Of a stretch of 41,647 nucleotides of DNA, positions 25,901 to 35,528 are shown piece by piece (within the stretch, counting starts at the first letter, position 1; each line of letters begins with the position of its first letter). Location: NCBI GenBank assembly GCA_013360215.1, contig JABWCP010000028.1, positions 1 to 41,647 on the forward strand, given 5' to 3'. Source of the DNA: a bacterium (lineage in GTDB: Bacteria > CLD3 > SB21). The notes below the pieces were generated by a model that was not told the DNA's origin, did no database searches, and saw only the letters and a program-made list of their open reading frames with translations. A program made the translations under genes and the position numbers.

Positions 25901-28095
25901 TGTATAAATTGCGTCGGAACGATTTCGTTTGAACTTGTTTTAGGCTGCCGGGATGCATCACCGATCAAGCATACGTAAAGCGGATTACCTTGCGAGCCTT
26001 TCCAGTTCGCAGCGGAATAGACATACCTCAGGAAATCGCGAATGGCGTACGGTCCGGGAGCACCATAACTGAATTCATCATAAATATCTTCGATAGTAAT
26101 TGTTTCGGCTGAATAGCCTTGGCCCTTGCGGTAGTTCTCTAATCGCAGTGCGCTATCACGTAGTGCACGACTGGTAATGATAAGATATCGCGCATCATGA
26201 TTGCCGGTCTGTAAGTTACCGGGATTATAGGCTGTCACGGTTTTAGGCGTTAGTTTGGCTGTTTCACCAACCGCAATATATTCGATACCGGATATCGGTA
26301 CATCATCTTGAAATAATGCCTGATATGTAGTTTTACCCTGAATGGACGTATTACGAATAACAGGGTTAACGATGCGGCTTGAACCGCGTTTGTAAATACT
26401 GATATTGAGATCGTTAAAACCACTGAGTGTGAATTCGTGCAATGTCGTGCCGGAAATAGTAACATCCGGCGTGAAAATCAGCATATTATCGACCGCGGAA
26501 TAGTTTCTTTTATAAGTGATTTCAAACCAGTTCATAGCAAATATATCGCTATTTCTTTCGGTGCTGTTCGTCGTTGAGATGCGGAGGGTATTCGTACCTG
26601 TCGGCGATAATAGATCTGATGAAAAAGGAATATCTTGCTGAAGTTTGGTAGCGTCGGTCCACGTGATGGGGTTGGGTGTGATCAGATTATTATTCAATTC
26701 GACATTTACAAAATGTTTTTGTGTAGAAATGGCTTGTAGATTGATGCGCAGACTAAATTGTTGAATCGTTCCAGTAGGGACGCCGGGCAATTCAAATTCG
26801 TACTCGCGCGATGTCGTAGAAGAACCTACCGCTGCAGAATACGATATGCCGTTGTCATATACCCAAATATCTTCTTCCGCTACGGGGCGTATCAGGTTAA
26901 TATCTTTGACATCGTAGAGTACATTATCTTCTTCGAAATGTTTTGTCGTCGTATAAGAAGCCGGTTTGATCACAGACAATGGATCGCGCTCTTGAAGAGA
27001 ACCTTCTTCTTCGATGAGGCGCAGCCCCGCCGAACTTCCCCAAATCAAAAAATAAACATTATCGGTAGCCCATGGATCAAGATAATGGCCTTGTTTGGAC
27101 GGAATATCACGCAGGTATTTATTGTGTTTTGCGCGGTAAGGTTCGCCGTAAAATTCGATAATATCATCGGCTGCAAGACGATCCGTTTTTTTGGAACGAA
27201 CGTATACACGTTCTTCCAGACCCTGGCCGATCAAACGCAGTGTACGCGGATCTACGGATTGGAGGTTAACGCCGGATAAGGCCTGAAGCTCTCGGACGGA
27301 TATTTTATAAATGCCTTCTTTGTCCACGGTCATGCGGATGTATGGGCCGCCTGTAATCGCTGCCGTCGCGGCGGAAGAAAAAGAAGATTTAGAAAGTTTA
27401 ATTGCCGTGGAAGATGCGTTGGTCTGAAGTTGGCGTGCGCGTCGTGCCGATTCTGCATTAATCAGCCGATCGCTCAGCAAAGCGTCAATCTCCCCGTTAT
27501 TTATTTCCTGAACCGGTGTACGAGTGTTGGCGTTATAACGAACTACCACTTGCATTCGGGTCGTTATTTCCAAAGTGTGATGTTGGGCATGGTACTGTAT
27601 CGGGGTGATGTTCAATTCATAAAGTGGAATATCGCGCATTTTACCGTGATAACGGATGGATGCCAGAGCTGAAGTAGAAGATTTGCGAGATGAACGGAGT
27701 CCGGCCGTGGGATCGGCTTGCGAATCGGCCGACCAATCATCGCGCGCAGAAGACAGGCGAATGCCGTGCAGTATTTTTTTGTTCATTGCTGTAGCGCGGA
27801 TCGTCGGATTGGCTTGCACAGGCAGTTCAATCAAATAATTCAACGAAGGTACGGCATAACCATCCGCTTGTAAATGCGATTCAGCGTGTTTGAGTGCGAC
27901 CGAGTGCAAGGCTCTATTATCGCCGATAACCGAGTCAATATCCGGTGTGGGGATAGAGACTTCATAGATCAATTCGCCCGGTTCTTGTTTTATGACGGTG
28001 ACATAACCGCGAGAAGAAGCCATGTCAGTCGTTTGTGCAGTTAAAAAAGTTGTGCTGCACAATAGGATAATTACTAAAACAAAATTTTTATTCAT
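22936..28095 (-). CDS. porU: very large PorU-like type IX sortase (gingipain C25 peptidase)
   Basis: 1719 residues from the ATG at 28095, which begins the signal peptide MNKNFVLVIILL...LTAQ; an in-frame ATG at 28125 would place ten residues before it. The domains follow in order. An N-terminal prodomain-like region runs to about 630. A C25 gingipain-type catalytic domain (about 635-1035) has His867 in YLGHGGGG and Cys907 in SMTCFVGAF. Beta-sandwich domains follow, including a CARDB-like module around 1235-1350, then further Ig-like parts. A C-terminal sorting-type/FlgD-like domain (about 1617-1719) has YPNPF...VSGR...W...D..G..I.NGVYFYR. PorU removes the C-terminal signal from secreted proteins and anchors them to lipopolysaccharide. 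This one is far longer than the roughly 1160-residue Porphyromonas enzyme. It could instead be a C25 effector, but porV next door favours PorU. Confidence 0.85.
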   Translation of the reverse strand: MNKNFVLVIILLCSTTFLTAQTTDMASSRGYVTVIKQEPGELIYEVSIPTPDIDSVIGDNRALHSVALKHAESHLQADGYAVPSLNYLIELPVQANPTIRATAMNKKILHGIRLSSARDDWSADSQADPTAGLRSSRKSSTSALASIRYHGKMRDIPLYELNITPIQYHAQHHTLEITTRMQVVVRYNANTRTPVQEINNGEIDALLSDRLINAESARRARQLQTNASSTAIKLSKSSFSSAATAAITGGPYIRMTVDKEGIYKISVRELQALSGVNLQSVDPRTLRLIGQGLEERVYVRSKKTDRLAADDIIEFYGEPYRAKHNKYLRDIPSKQGHYLDPWATDNVYFLIWGSSAGLRLIEEEGSLQERDPLSVIKPASYTTTKHFEEDNVLYDVKDINLIRPVAEEDIWVYDNGISYSAAVGSSTTSREYEFELPGVPTGTIQQFSLRINLQAISTQKHFVNVELNNNLITPNPITWTDATKLQQDIPFSSDLLSPTGTNTLRISTTNSTERNSDIFAMNWFEITYKRNYSAVDNMLIFTPDVTISGTTLHEFTLSGFNDLNISIYKRGSSRIVNPVIRNTSIQGKTTYQALFQDDVPISGIEYIAVGETAKLTPKTVTAYNPGNLQTGNHDARYLIITSRALRDSALRLENYRKGQGYSAETITIEDIYDEFSYGAPGPYAIRDFLRYVYSAANWKGSQGNPLYVCLIGDASRQPKTSSNEIVPTQFIQTQKYGAASSDYWFCLADDQDIIPDFFIGRIPVINATQLNAYIDKIIAYEKGPSGNWKNKIVFIGGSEEQRATLGNPEIPRDVFRYQSTLLINNRLAQRFTPERIYAYPGQEYGGGAGAVTDFFSDGALIITYLGHGGGGVWGDRDIAGEPMMNHDRINLITPNGGRYPIVLSMTCFVGAFDSDGQFALGETMMLSRDRGAAAVLAASGTGWIIGDYQMLDNMMNEFLAQNTTAGQSIAKGKTNYLIFRGEQDFSAEGANRSSTTFQSLVPQSMVYQFNFLGDPALKVRAPRARTMTLSNYSPSRSASFNVSGATDFSNGSGTAEIFQTKPTTDSVSGGANKSSFANVVSIPFTITNGQYDFSINLNSIPNSALRSGLTGIRLYGESSDGQKYFNSNTDFYIDGTFIADMKTIPATPTSSDIIRFSATVSDPQGVARVIAHYTVTGPIASSGVDTLKLTSGNTYESQGIGPFAENDKITYVLTIYDTNGDSTQSPSPNFKILSGIDLNIPTPLTKSIYVGGSSEVRINAVVQNLGFAKAENVNVRFYEGNPLSTGVLIGETFVQVEGSITNSGVISSDTASILSSLSNGEHVIAVWVDPDSGINDVNRSNNLRFQTIRLGAFNVTPSLGTTFNGTKNDTVSVDSALRISIPPGVYTQNGTMSLHVTGEYTIVNQPDISPAIPYGASAAQVYEPGFSRLIADGQPIHLIMRYDTLRYNATYTDSLSVYRWDSGNRKWTILSASQTKSHGQISAILTSNEDRAPWMLMINRDRTAPVIETTIEGQLFTQGGIAPRQPRVSAIVYDRNGVSLNRNHYAITVDNAPISASQIVLPDSVPNSNTVTFTLNLNQAFDDGQHEVLFTAKDVNGNTSKTDTLNFQVIRKFDIESYGNYPNPFINTTTFAFRVEAPEPLEALDISIYTVSGRRIRKITDTDAIASGKNITAVGYHEVTWDALDEDGRPIANGVYFYRIRGKLNGKTIEKKGKLAYFR

Positions 28096-28170
28096 TCGGT
28101 ACGTATTTGCAAAAACAAAATCCATAGTGTCAATTAATATGTATATTGTACGGTAAAACAGAGATTTCGG

Positions 28171-29001
28171 TTAATTATTTACAAGCGTTTTTCGGGGTTG
28201 ACGCCGGATACGGCGCCACAGGCCGCGCGTTTTTCCGGAGGTGATCACTTCTTCGATAAAACCGCGCAGTTCCGACGGTGTCAGATTGCGATGGAGTACA
28301 CCTTTGAAAGCGACGGATATTTTCCCGGTTTCTTCCGAAATAATAATCACGATCGCATCCGATTGCTCCGACAGCCCGACCCCCGCACGGTGACGTGTAC
28401 CGACCGAAGTTTCAAGGTAAGGATTGGGACTCAGCGGCAGTAAACATTTGGCCGCAGCGATCTGATCGTTTTCGATAATAACGGCGCCGTCATGCAGCGG
28501 TGAACGGGGATTAAAAATCGAAAGCAAAAGTTGTTGAGAGATATTGGCCTCAAGATGAAGCCCGGTTTCTACAATATTGCGCAAACCCGTGGACCGCTCA
28601 ATGGCGATGATGGCACCATTACGCCGTTTGGCGAGCAATTCGCAAGCTTTGATGATCTCTTCGATGTATTCGGGGATTCCAAGTTTGATGATATTTCGCA
28701 AAAAACCGCTCTGGCCGAAAAAAAGAAGTAGGCGCCGGAGCTCGGGCTGAAAAATAATCACAAAAGCGATAACCCAAACCGTACGAATCTGATCCACCAG
28801 CCAGATCATTCCACTCATATTGAGTGCTTGCACGGCAATGGATAAAATCAAAATAAATATCAAACCCATAAGCATACGTGAAGCGGTGGTTCCCTGAATC
28901 ACTAAATAGGCACGATAAAAAATAATCGTCACGGCGGCAATATCCAGCAAATCAATGGCCGTTACGGAAATCGTCCATATTTTGAAAAGCTCGTCTTGCA
29001 T
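28171..29001 (-). CDS. cdaA: membrane diadenylate cyclase (c-di-AMP synthase), CdaA/DacA type
   Basis: 276 residues. Three hydrophobic helices (about 15-35, 42-62, 68-86) precede a DisA-N cyclase domain with DGA at 171-173 and RHR at 203-205, the catalytic motifs that join two ATP into c-di-AMP. This second messenger governs potassium and osmotic homeostasis and envelope integrity. In Firmicutes cdaA is followed by cdaR and glmM; neither is here. Instead it starts one base after the folP stop, and the same folP-cdaA pairing occurs in other FCB-type genomes as far as I recall. It ends in a basic tail (RRIRRQPRK). Confidence 0.95.
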   Translation of the reverse strand: MQDELFKIWTISVTAIDLLDIAAVTIIFYRAYLVIQGTTASRMLMGLIFILILSIAVQALNMSGMIWLVDQIRTVWVIAFVIIFQPELRRLLLFFGQSGFLRNIIKLGIPEYIEEIIKACELLAKRRNGAIIAIERSTGLRNIVETGLHLEANISQQLLLSIFNPRSPLHDGAVIIENDQIAAAKCLLPLSPNPYLETSVGTRHRAGVGLSEQSDAIVIIISEETGKISVAFKGVLHRNLTPSELRGFIEEVITSGKTRGLWRRIRRQPRKTLVNN

Positions 29002-29002
29002 G

Positions 29003-29830
29003 TCAGGCCGTTTCGATCATCTGATGAATATGGAGTGCGCGTTTCATTGACAATACATCATGTACGCGCAATAGGGTTGCACCTTGCTGTACAGCATAGA
29101 TATTGCTGATGAGCGTACCTTCCAGTCGATGCGTCGGCGGTGCATCAAATGCTTTTCCTAAAAACGATTTGCGCGACGTGCCCGCCATCAAGGGATAACC
29201 CAGTGCCGTAAAAGTACGTAAATTTTTGAGTAATGTAAAATTGTCTTCATACCGCTTACCAAATCCGAAACCCGGATCAATGATCAATTTGCAAGCCCCC
29301 ATTTGTTGGGCTTTGGTACATTGGGTTTCAAGAAACTGTTTTACTTCGTTGATCACATCGTCATACGACGGATTATTTTGCATCTGACTCGGTGTGCCGC
29401 GAATGTGCATAATGACCAAAGGGGCATCATTTTGAGCAGCCACCTCGGCGATACCTTCGTCCATCGTCATCCCGCTGATATCGTTGATCAGGTCTGCACC
29501 TTCGTCCAATGCGGCTTTCGCCACAACGGCTTTATAGGTATCAATAGAAATTGGAATGTCGGATTTTTTGCGAATTGCGCGAAGCACGGGAAGAACGCGA
29601 TCAAGTTCGTCTTTCAGTGTCAAAGGTTCCGCACCGGGGCGCGTGGACTCTCCGCCGATATCCAGTATATCGGCACCTTCAGCGATAAGTTGTTCGGCAT
29701 GAACGACGGCTTTTTCTGTTGAAAAAAAACGACCGCCGTCAGAAAAAGAATCGGGAGTCACATTGAGAATACCCATGACATGGACGCGCGTTTTTAGTGC
29801 GTTGTATAGGGCTTCCGAATTATTCGACAT
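29003..29830 (-). CDS. folP: dihydropteroate synthase
   Basis: 275 residues from the ATG at 29830, which puts 18 residues before the conserved VMGILNVTPDSFSDGG, usual for the family; an ATG at 29881 would add a basic extension lying inside the upstream gene. Condenses p-aminobenzoate with dihydropterin pyrophosphate in folate synthesis and is the sulfonamide target. All blocks are visible: DIGGESTRPGA, ISIDTYK, NDISGM, IIDPGFGFGK, GTSRKSFLG and LRVHDV. It overlaps the end of the TPR gene by 11 bp and abuts cdaA, so the three are likely cotranscribed. folE, earlier in the same pathway, is 10 kb away. Confidence 0.97.
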   Translation of the reverse strand: MSNNSEALYNALKTRVHVMGILNVTPDSFSDGGRFFSTEKAVVHAEQLIAEGADILDIGGESTRPGAEPLTLKDELDRVLPVLRAIRKKSDIPISIDTYKAVVAKAALDEGADLINDISGMTMDEGIAEVAAQNDAPLVIMHIRGTPSQMQNNPSYDDVINEVKQFLETQCTKAQQMGACKLIIDPGFGFGKRYEDNFTLLKNLRTFTALGYPLMAGTSRKSFLGKAFDAPPTHRLEGTLISNIYAVQQGATLLRVHDVLSMKRALHIHQMIETA

Positions 29831-31499
29831 CGGGAAAATACTCGCGGAGTTTTTTACGCGCTTCTTCGCGATAGCGGTCATCCGGTTTGAGCAATTTCAT
29901 TACCGTTCGCAAAGCTTCGATGGCTTCGTTGCGACGTTTTTGATAATCATAGATCTTACCGAGATACAACCAAGCATACGGCGAATTATTGAGTTGCACG
30001 GCTTTTTTGAAATACCCTTCGGCAATGGGGAATTGTTCATGCCCTTCGCGCAGTTTTGTTTTTTCGCGAATGTACTCGCCCTTGTGATAATAAATCACGC
30101 CGTAGGTATAATAAACATCGGCGCGATCCGTGTAGATTTTTTCTGCCCGCGCCAGCAGTTCGACCGCTTTGTCGAAGTACGCCAAATAATCGCACGCTCT
30201 GACCATGCCCATAATAGACTCGAAATCGTTGGGTTTGAGCTGTAATGCGACGTTAAAGTTATTCAATGCGTACTGGGAAAGATGATCATGAGGGCGACTG
30301 CGTTCCAGAAAATCCTGACCCAAGGCAACGTATGCATCAAAAGCTGCAGGATTGATCTCTATCGCACGGTTAAGAATAGCCTCGCGGGATTTCATTTCAA
30401 ATGTTTCCCATCGCATGCGCTGCATAAAACTCAAGATGTAATACAACTGATAATCCCGTTTGTATATGGCTTGGCTTGCGATCATCGCAAATTCGGCGTC
30501 CAAATAACGCGGTTCCGGTTTAGTAAAACTGAAATTGCGTGCCAAGCTCATCAGAATGGGTTGGTATTGATCATTGATTTGCGCACCGCGTTTGAGATGG
30601 TATTCGCCGCGACGCTGAAGCATTTCGCGCGCGCGCACTTCTTTTTCACGAATCATCTTTTCCGTGTAGGCCGAACCTGCGGCAAACCATCCTAAAACGG
30701 AAGCGCTGTCTTTTTGTAACGCCATACGAGCCACCGCAAAAGCGGAATCCCATTGCTCATGTGCCAAAAGCGCACGTGCCGAAAAATATAAAGGCAGCGA
30801 TTTGGTCTGAAACAATTCGGTGTGATTAGCGGCGGAATTAAACTCCTCATCCGTAACTTCGTATAAATAGGTCATCAGTTCTTCCGAGGCCGTACGCATC
30901 GCTTGTCCGTATGACACGTCGTCGCCGGTGGGGATGGTGTTTGTAAAAGAACGCATCGTTTCCCCGGTCAACACATCATAAACTTCATAACTCAAGCGAG
31001 CCGGACTGGTATCGGCGTTATAAAAACCGGCAACGAGGTAATTCAGTTTGATCAGGCGCGCCCATCTGAAAAGTTTTTGTTTATTGGATGGTGAAATGGC
31101 CGAAGTCGAGTCCCCATAATACGATTCGACGAGCCATTCCGGGCGAAGGAAATGAAGATGTTCGGGTGATCCGAGTGCGGCGTGATGCGCCGTGATTTCG
31201 GCTAAGCCCCAACCCGTCCCGGCCACGGACAAATTTTTATTGGAGCCTTGATTTTCCAGAGGGAGAATTCCCACATATACATTAAATGGTTTAGGCGGGC
31301 GTGCGAAACGTATCGCAGTGTACGTAAGTACGATAAGACCGAGCACGATCATCATTTTCCGTGCTAATCCGGAATGATTGACGACCGGAGAATAACGATG
31401 CAAAAACCACCATATAAAACAAAGTGCCACTACGACGGCAAACCAAAGTCCAAAGCCGCCGGGCACGCCGCCCGACAGCCAGTACAATATCTTATCCAT
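29820..31499 (-). CDS. membrane-anchored TPR protein
   Basis: 559 residues, ATG preceded by AGGA. Two N-terminal hydrophobic helices (about 17-35 and 47-62) anchor it. Residues about 70-220 form an alpha/beta domain that reads like a nucleotide-independent periplasmic module (VYVGILPLENQG...). From about 230 to the end are TPR-like helical repeats; the clearest are AFDAYVALGQDFLERS, ADVYYTYGVIYYHKGEY and PYAWLYLGKIYDYQKRRNEAIEALR. TPR scaffolds organise protein complexes; which one is not known. It lies between ftsH (91-bp gap) and folP (11-bp overlap). Confidence 0.7.
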   Translation of the reverse strand: MDKILYWLSGGVPGGFGLWFAVVVALCFIWWFLHRYSPVVNHSGLARKMMIVLGLIVLTYTAIRFARPPKPFNVYVGILPLENQGSNKNLSVAGTGWGLAEITAHHAALGSPEHLHFLRPEWLVESYYGDSTSAISPSNKQKLFRWARLIKLNYLVAGFYNADTSPARLSYEVYDVLTGETMRSFTNTIPTGDDVSYGQAMRTASEELMTYLYEVTDEEFNSAANHTELFQTKSLPLYFSARALLAHEQWDSAFAVARMALQKDSASVLGWFAAGSAYTEKMIREKEVRAREMLQRRGEYHLKRGAQINDQYQPILMSLARNFSFTKPEPRYLDAEFAMIASQAIYKRDYQLYYILSFMQRMRWETFEMKSREAILNRAIEINPAAFDAYVALGQDFLERSRPHDHLSQYALNNFNVALQLKPNDFESIMGMVRACDYLAYFDKAVELLARAEKIYTDRADVYYTYGVIYYHKGEYIREKTKLREGHEQFPIAEGYFKKAVQLNNSPYAWLYLGKIYDYQKRRNEAIEALRTVMKLLKPDDRYREEARKKLREYFPDVE

Positions 31500-31590
31500 A
31501 TTTTTTCCTGCCCGTTCGCTATTAGAACCCTATGCACATACAAAGCTTGGCGATTATTACCGTCAAACTGCAATCAAAACAACATGGCGA

Positions 31591-33573
31591 TTATGCCACA
31601 GGCGCTTCAACTTTAGTCGCACTCTGTCCATTATTTGGAATTTCAAGCGGCGGCAGCTGTTGTCCTTTGAGTATCATGTCCAGTTCTTCCGAATCAATTG
31701 TCTCACGTTCCACAAGCGCAGTGGCGATATTGTGCAGTGTCTGAATATTTTGTTCGATCAGGGACAACGCTTTGTTTTCGGCTTCTGAGACGATACGTTT
31801 GATTTCCGCATCGATCTGTACCGCGGTATTTTCGCTATAGTTTTTGGATGTTGCGATTTCACGCCCGAGAAAAACTTCTTCGTCTTTTTTTCCGAAGGCC
31901 ACCGGGCCTAATGAGTCACTCATGCCCCATTCGCAGATCATGCGACGCGCCATTTCCGTAGCGCGTTCGATGTCGTTGCTGGCGCCCGTCGTATAGTGGT
32001 TGTAAATGATTTTTTCTGCCGCACGGCCGCCCATCATCATCGCAAGACGCGCTTCGATGTACGTCCGCGAATACGAATGCCGATCATCCGAGGGGAGATA
32101 GTGCGTAATGCCGAGCGCTCTACCGCGGGGAATAATCGTGACTTTGTGGACGGCGTCGGATTCCGGCAAAAGACGACCGACCAGAGCATGACCGGCTTCA
32201 TGATAAGCCGTGGAACGTTTTTCTTTGTCGCTGATGACCATACTTTTTCGTTCAACGCCCATCATGACTTTATCTTTGGCGCTTTCAAAATCTATGTTTT
32301 CGACTTTATCCGAATTGCGACGCGCTGCGAGCAAAGCCGCTTCGTTGACGAGGTTTTCCAAATCCGCTCCGGCCAAACCGGGCGTTCCTTTGGCTATTTT
32401 TTCGATTTTTACTTCGTCACTGATCGGTACTTTCCGGCAATGTATCTTTAAAATTTCCTCACGGCCTTTGACATCCGGATAATCCACGACAACTTGACGG
32501 TCAAAGCGGCCGGGGCGCATCAACGCATTATCCAAAATGTCGGGGCGGTTGGTCGCCGCGAGTATGATGATACCGCTGTTTTCTTCAAAGCCGTCCATTT
32601 CGACCAGCAATTGATTGAGCGTTTGTTCGCGCTCGTCGTGACCGCCACCCAAACCTGCGCCGCGCGAACGGCCTACGGCGTCAATTTCGTCAATAAATAT
32701 GATGCACGGATGACTGCGTTTGGCTTGTTCAAAAAGGTCACGCACACGTGCCGCGCCGACCCCGACGAACATTTCCACAAAGTCCGCACCGCTGATGGAA
32801 AAAAACGGAACTTCCGCTTCACCGGCGACGGCTCTTGCCAATAGGGTTTTTCCCGTACCCGGAGGGCCCAGCAAAAGGGCGCCGCGCGGAATACGACCGC
32901 CAAGGCGCGTGAATTTGTTGGGGTCTTTGAGAAAATCAACAATCTCGGAGAGCTCCTGTTTGGCCTCTTCACAACCGGCGACATCGGTAAAAGTGACTTT
33001 GTGATCTTTATCCGTGCTCATACGAGCGCGGCTTTTGCCGAAGGTAAAAATATTTTTTCCGCCCGGTCCGCCTTGCATACGACGAAAAATAAAAATCAGA
33101 ATAGCGATGGCCAGAATCCAAGGCAGCATTTGGAGAATAATCGTACCGAAATCCGTACCGCGCTTCATAAATTCAACGTCCACGCCGCGTTGTTTCCATT
33201 CGTCCAGCATCTTGCTGTCCACAAACGGCAAATTGATGCGAAACTGCGTAAATCGGTACGGCGTACCGTCCGTGGTGATCGTCTCTTCGGCTTTGAGCGT
33301 TCCGCGTAATTCGCCTTCACCGACGGTGATGGTGCGAATTTTATCCTGTTCCAGATAGAATTGGTATTGCGTAAAAGAAAGTTCGATATGTTTATCCGCG
33401 CCGGCCGACACAATCTGATAGAGAAAAAAGAACGATCCGAAAATGGCGATCCACAAAAAGAAAGTACCGATCGTACCTTTCCAATTGGGGCCGGAATCCG
33501 GCGAAGGACGATTTTTCTTTTTGGCCGGTCCGGGTTTGGGGGCGTCGTTTTTTTGTGCGTTCTGGTTTTCCAA
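31591..33573 (-). CDS. ftsH: ATP-dependent zinc metalloprotease FtsH
   Basis: 660 residues from a TTG start that has a strong AAGGAG six bases upstream; no ATG fits. Membrane helices at about 36-54 and 145-163 flank a periplasmic domain. The AAA+ module has Walker A GPPGTGKT (236-243), Walker B IIFIDEID (291-298) and the second region of homology [20 protein letters not shown]. The protease has HEAGH (458-462) and Asp534 as third zinc ligand. It degrades misfolded and regulatory membrane and cytosolic proteins. The N-terminus before the first helix is long and Lys/Pro-rich. The tilS-hpt-ftsH order is widely conserved in bacteria, which supports all three calls. Confidence 0.98.
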   Translation of the reverse strand: MENQNAQKNDAPKPGPAKKKNRPSPDSGPNWKGTIGTFFLWIAIFGSFFFLYQIVSAGADKHIELSFTQYQFYLEQDKIRTITVGEGELRGTLKAEETITTDGTPYRFTQFRINLPFVDSKMLDEWKQRGVDVEFMKRGTDFGTIILQMLPWILAIAILIFIFRRMQGGPGGKNIFTFGKSRARMSTDKDHKVTFTDVAGCEEAKQELSEIVDFLKDPNKFTRLGGRIPRGALLLGPPGTGKTLLARAVAGEAEVPFFSISGADFVEMFVGVGAARVRDLFEQAKRSHPCIIFIDEIDAVGRSRGAGLGGGHDEREQTLNQLLVEMDGFEENSGIIILAATNRPDILDNALMRPGRFDRQVVVDYPDVKGREEILKIHCRKVPISDEVKIEKIAKGTPGLAGADLENLVNEAALLAARRNSDKVENIDFESAKDKVMMGVERKSMVISDKEKRSTAYHEAGHALVGRLLPESDAVHKVTIIPRGRALGITHYLPSDDRHSYSRTYIEARLAMMMGGRAAEKIIYNHYTTGASNDIERATEMARRMICEWGMSDSLGPVAFGKKDEEVFLGREIATSKNYSENTAVQIDAEIKRIVSEAENKALSLIEQNIQTLHNIATALVERETIDSEELDMILKGQQLPPLEIPNNGQSATKVEAPVA

Positions 33574-33586
33574 AAACAGCTCCTTA

Positions 33587-34135
33587 TTAATCCTTTGTTA
33601 CATAAATATCTTTGAGATGGCGAAAACGCTGGCCGAGATCAAGACCGTAACCGATGACAAATTCATTGCCGATCTCAAAACCGACATATTCCACCCGAAA
33701 ATCAATCTTGGCTTTTTCGCGTTTCATAAGCAAAGTAGCGAATGCCAGCGAGGCGGGTTTTTTTGCCAGCAAATGATTGCGGATGTACGTCACGGAAAGA
33801 CCGGAATCAATGATGTCTTCCGCGACGATGACGTGGCGCCCTTCCAATTTGGCGCTTACATCTTTATCCAAGCGGACGCTGCCGCTGGAATGCATCGCAT
33901 CGCCGTAGCTTCCTATTTTCAGGAAATCCACTTCACATTCCGTAGCGATTTCCCGGATCAGATCGGCGACAAAAAGAAACGATCCGTTTAATACGCCGAC
34001 AAGAATAGGGTTTTTGTCTTTGTAGTCGGTTGTGATTTTTTTTCCCAGGCGCACGATAGCGTCTCGAATTTCCGATTCGGAAATCATGACGGTAAAACGA
34101 TGGGATTCGGTGACAATAACTTTTTCAGGATTCAT
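33587..34135 (-). CDS. hpt: hypoxanthine phosphoribosyltransferase
   Basis: 182 residues. Salvages hypoxanthine (and usually guanine) to IMP/GMP using PRPP. The PRPP-binding signature VIVAEDIIDSGLS lies at 102-114; the flexible-loop start GSYGD and the C-terminal VIGYGLDLGQRFRHL block are present. It overlaps tilS by 11 bp and sits 13 bp before ftsH. Neither the first ATG nor the in-frame ATG 16 codons later (34087) has a clear ribosome binding site. The later one gives a more typical N-terminus (MISESEIRDAIVRLG), so the true start is uncertain. Confidence 0.95.
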   Translation of the reverse strand: MNPEKVIVTESHRFTVMISESEIRDAIVRLGKKITTDYKDKNPILVGVLNGSFLFVADLIREIATECEVDFLKIGSYGDAMHSSGSVRLDKDVSAKLEGRHVIVAEDIIDSGLSVTYIRNHLLAKKPASLAFATLLMKREKAKIDFRVEYVGFEIGNEFVIGYGLDLGQRFRHLKDIYVTKD

Positions 34136-35528
34136 GGGTGATTAACTCGAGCTTTATTACTGTGAGGGTATCCGGAGTTACTTTGTAGCGATCATCGGTA
34201 CGCATCCCGCCGATCCACACGATGTCGCGGCCATGGGTCAAAACGGGGATAGTGTGCTTTTCGGTTACGGGTATTTTATGGTCCACAAAAAAATCAGACA
34301 CATTTTTAAATTGATGCATGCCGTACGGCTTAAAACGATCACCGTTTTTCCAAGCGCGCACGCGTATAGGTTTTGTAACGGACCCGGCATCAAGGTACAC
34401 GATGAAAGGATTTTTAGCTAAGTTTTTTCTAATGGTATCGGTGTACCGTGCTACGGAGGATCGTATTTTCCATGACCCCCACGAAACAGTATTTCCGATC
34501 GTCAAAGTTACATCTTTTGTCCGCGAAGAAGCGTCAACCGGTGTGATAACGACGGCCCTTGTTGTTTTAGTCCATCGCCATTTTCCGGCATCAAACTTTC
34601 GCCCGGGTTGTTGATGTTGTATCAAATCCAATATCCGTTCATACTCGACGGAAGTCAGCGTAAACCAGGGTGCATGCGACGCAAAGAACATTTGCAATAA
34701 CGTGTATTGCCGGATCGGATAATAGCGGTTAAAGGCTTGAATTTCAAGCCAAATTTTGCCCTTCTGCGTGCGGAAAACCTTGGTGTAGCAACGTTTGGCG
34801 TCCATTTGCAAAACATCGGCGGCCGATTTTGCAATGTCAGCCAATCGGCTCAAGTGATGTGAAATTTGAGGATTGATCGTGCGTAGATCGGGAAGTATCT
34901 GATGCCGTATTCTGTTGCGCAGAAAAGCCGTATCCTCGTTGGTCAAATCCGTGACGAACGGGATACGATTTTCGCGTGCATAACGATGTATTTCATCGCG
35001 CGTAAATGGGAGCAGCGGGCGAATATACTTACCGCGCACTTCCGGTATTCCGGATAAGCCTTGAATGCCTGTTCCTTTGATAATACGCATCAGTACGGTT
35101 TCGGCCTGATCGTCGGCATGGTGGGCCGTCGCGACGTGATCAAAACCGTATGTGCTCGCGGTGTTTTCTAAAAAATCATATCGAAGCACCCGGCAGGCTT
35201 CCTCGACGGACAGTTTATTACGGCGTGCGAGTTGCTTTGCATGGACGCGGGTTTCATAAAAAGGCATACCATACAGCCGGGCCATTGCTTTGACAAAGGC
35301 CGCATCGTCTTGTGCAGATTTTCCGCGAAGACCGTGGTTTACATGCGCGATGGCAAGTTGCAGTTTTAGTTCCGATGCAAAACGGCGAAATAAGCGCAGC
35401 ATAACCATCGAATCCACGCCGCCGGAAACAGCCAGTAAAATGTGCTGGTTTTTGGAAATTAATTTTTTGGCGTGAATGTTTTGAAAAAAACGCTGTTCAA
35501 ACCATGCGGTAAATTCGATGGTTTTCAT
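34125..35528 (-). CDS. tilS: tRNA(Ile)-lysidine synthase
   Basis: 467 residues. Modifies C34 of the CAU-anticodon tRNA-Ile to lysidine so it reads AUA; essential in most bacteria. The ATP-pyrophosphatase loop SGGVDS is at 35-40 after LLAV. VATAHHADDQAETVLMRIIKGTGIQGLSG and the IRPLLPFTRDEI block follow. The C-terminal part has the TilS substrate-binding domain with RAWKNGDRFKPYGM. Start ATG overlaps the batA stop by four bases, and its end overlaps hpt. Confidence 0.96.
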   Translation of the reverse strand: MKTIEFTAWFEQRFFQNIHAKKLISKNQHILLAVSGGVDSMVMLRLFRRFASELKLQLAIAHVNHGLRGKSAQDDAAFVKAMARLYGMPFYETRVHAKQLARRNKLSVEEACRVLRYDFLENTASTYGFDHVATAHHADDQAETVLMRIIKGTGIQGLSGIPEVRGKYIRPLLPFTRDEIHRYARENRIPFVTDLTNEDTAFLRNRIRHQILPDLRTINPQISHHLSRLADIAKSAADVLQMDAKRCYTKVFRTQKGKIWLEIQAFNRYYPIRQYTLLQMFFASHAPWFTLTSVEYERILDLIQHQQPGRKFDAGKWRWTKTTRAVVITPVDASSRTKDVTLTIGNTVSWGSWKIRSSVARYTDTIRKNLAKNPFIVYLDAGSVTKPIRVRAWKNGDRFKPYGMHQFKNVSDFFVDHKIPVTEKHTIPVLTHGRDIVWIGGMRTDDRYKVTPDTLTVIKLELITHES

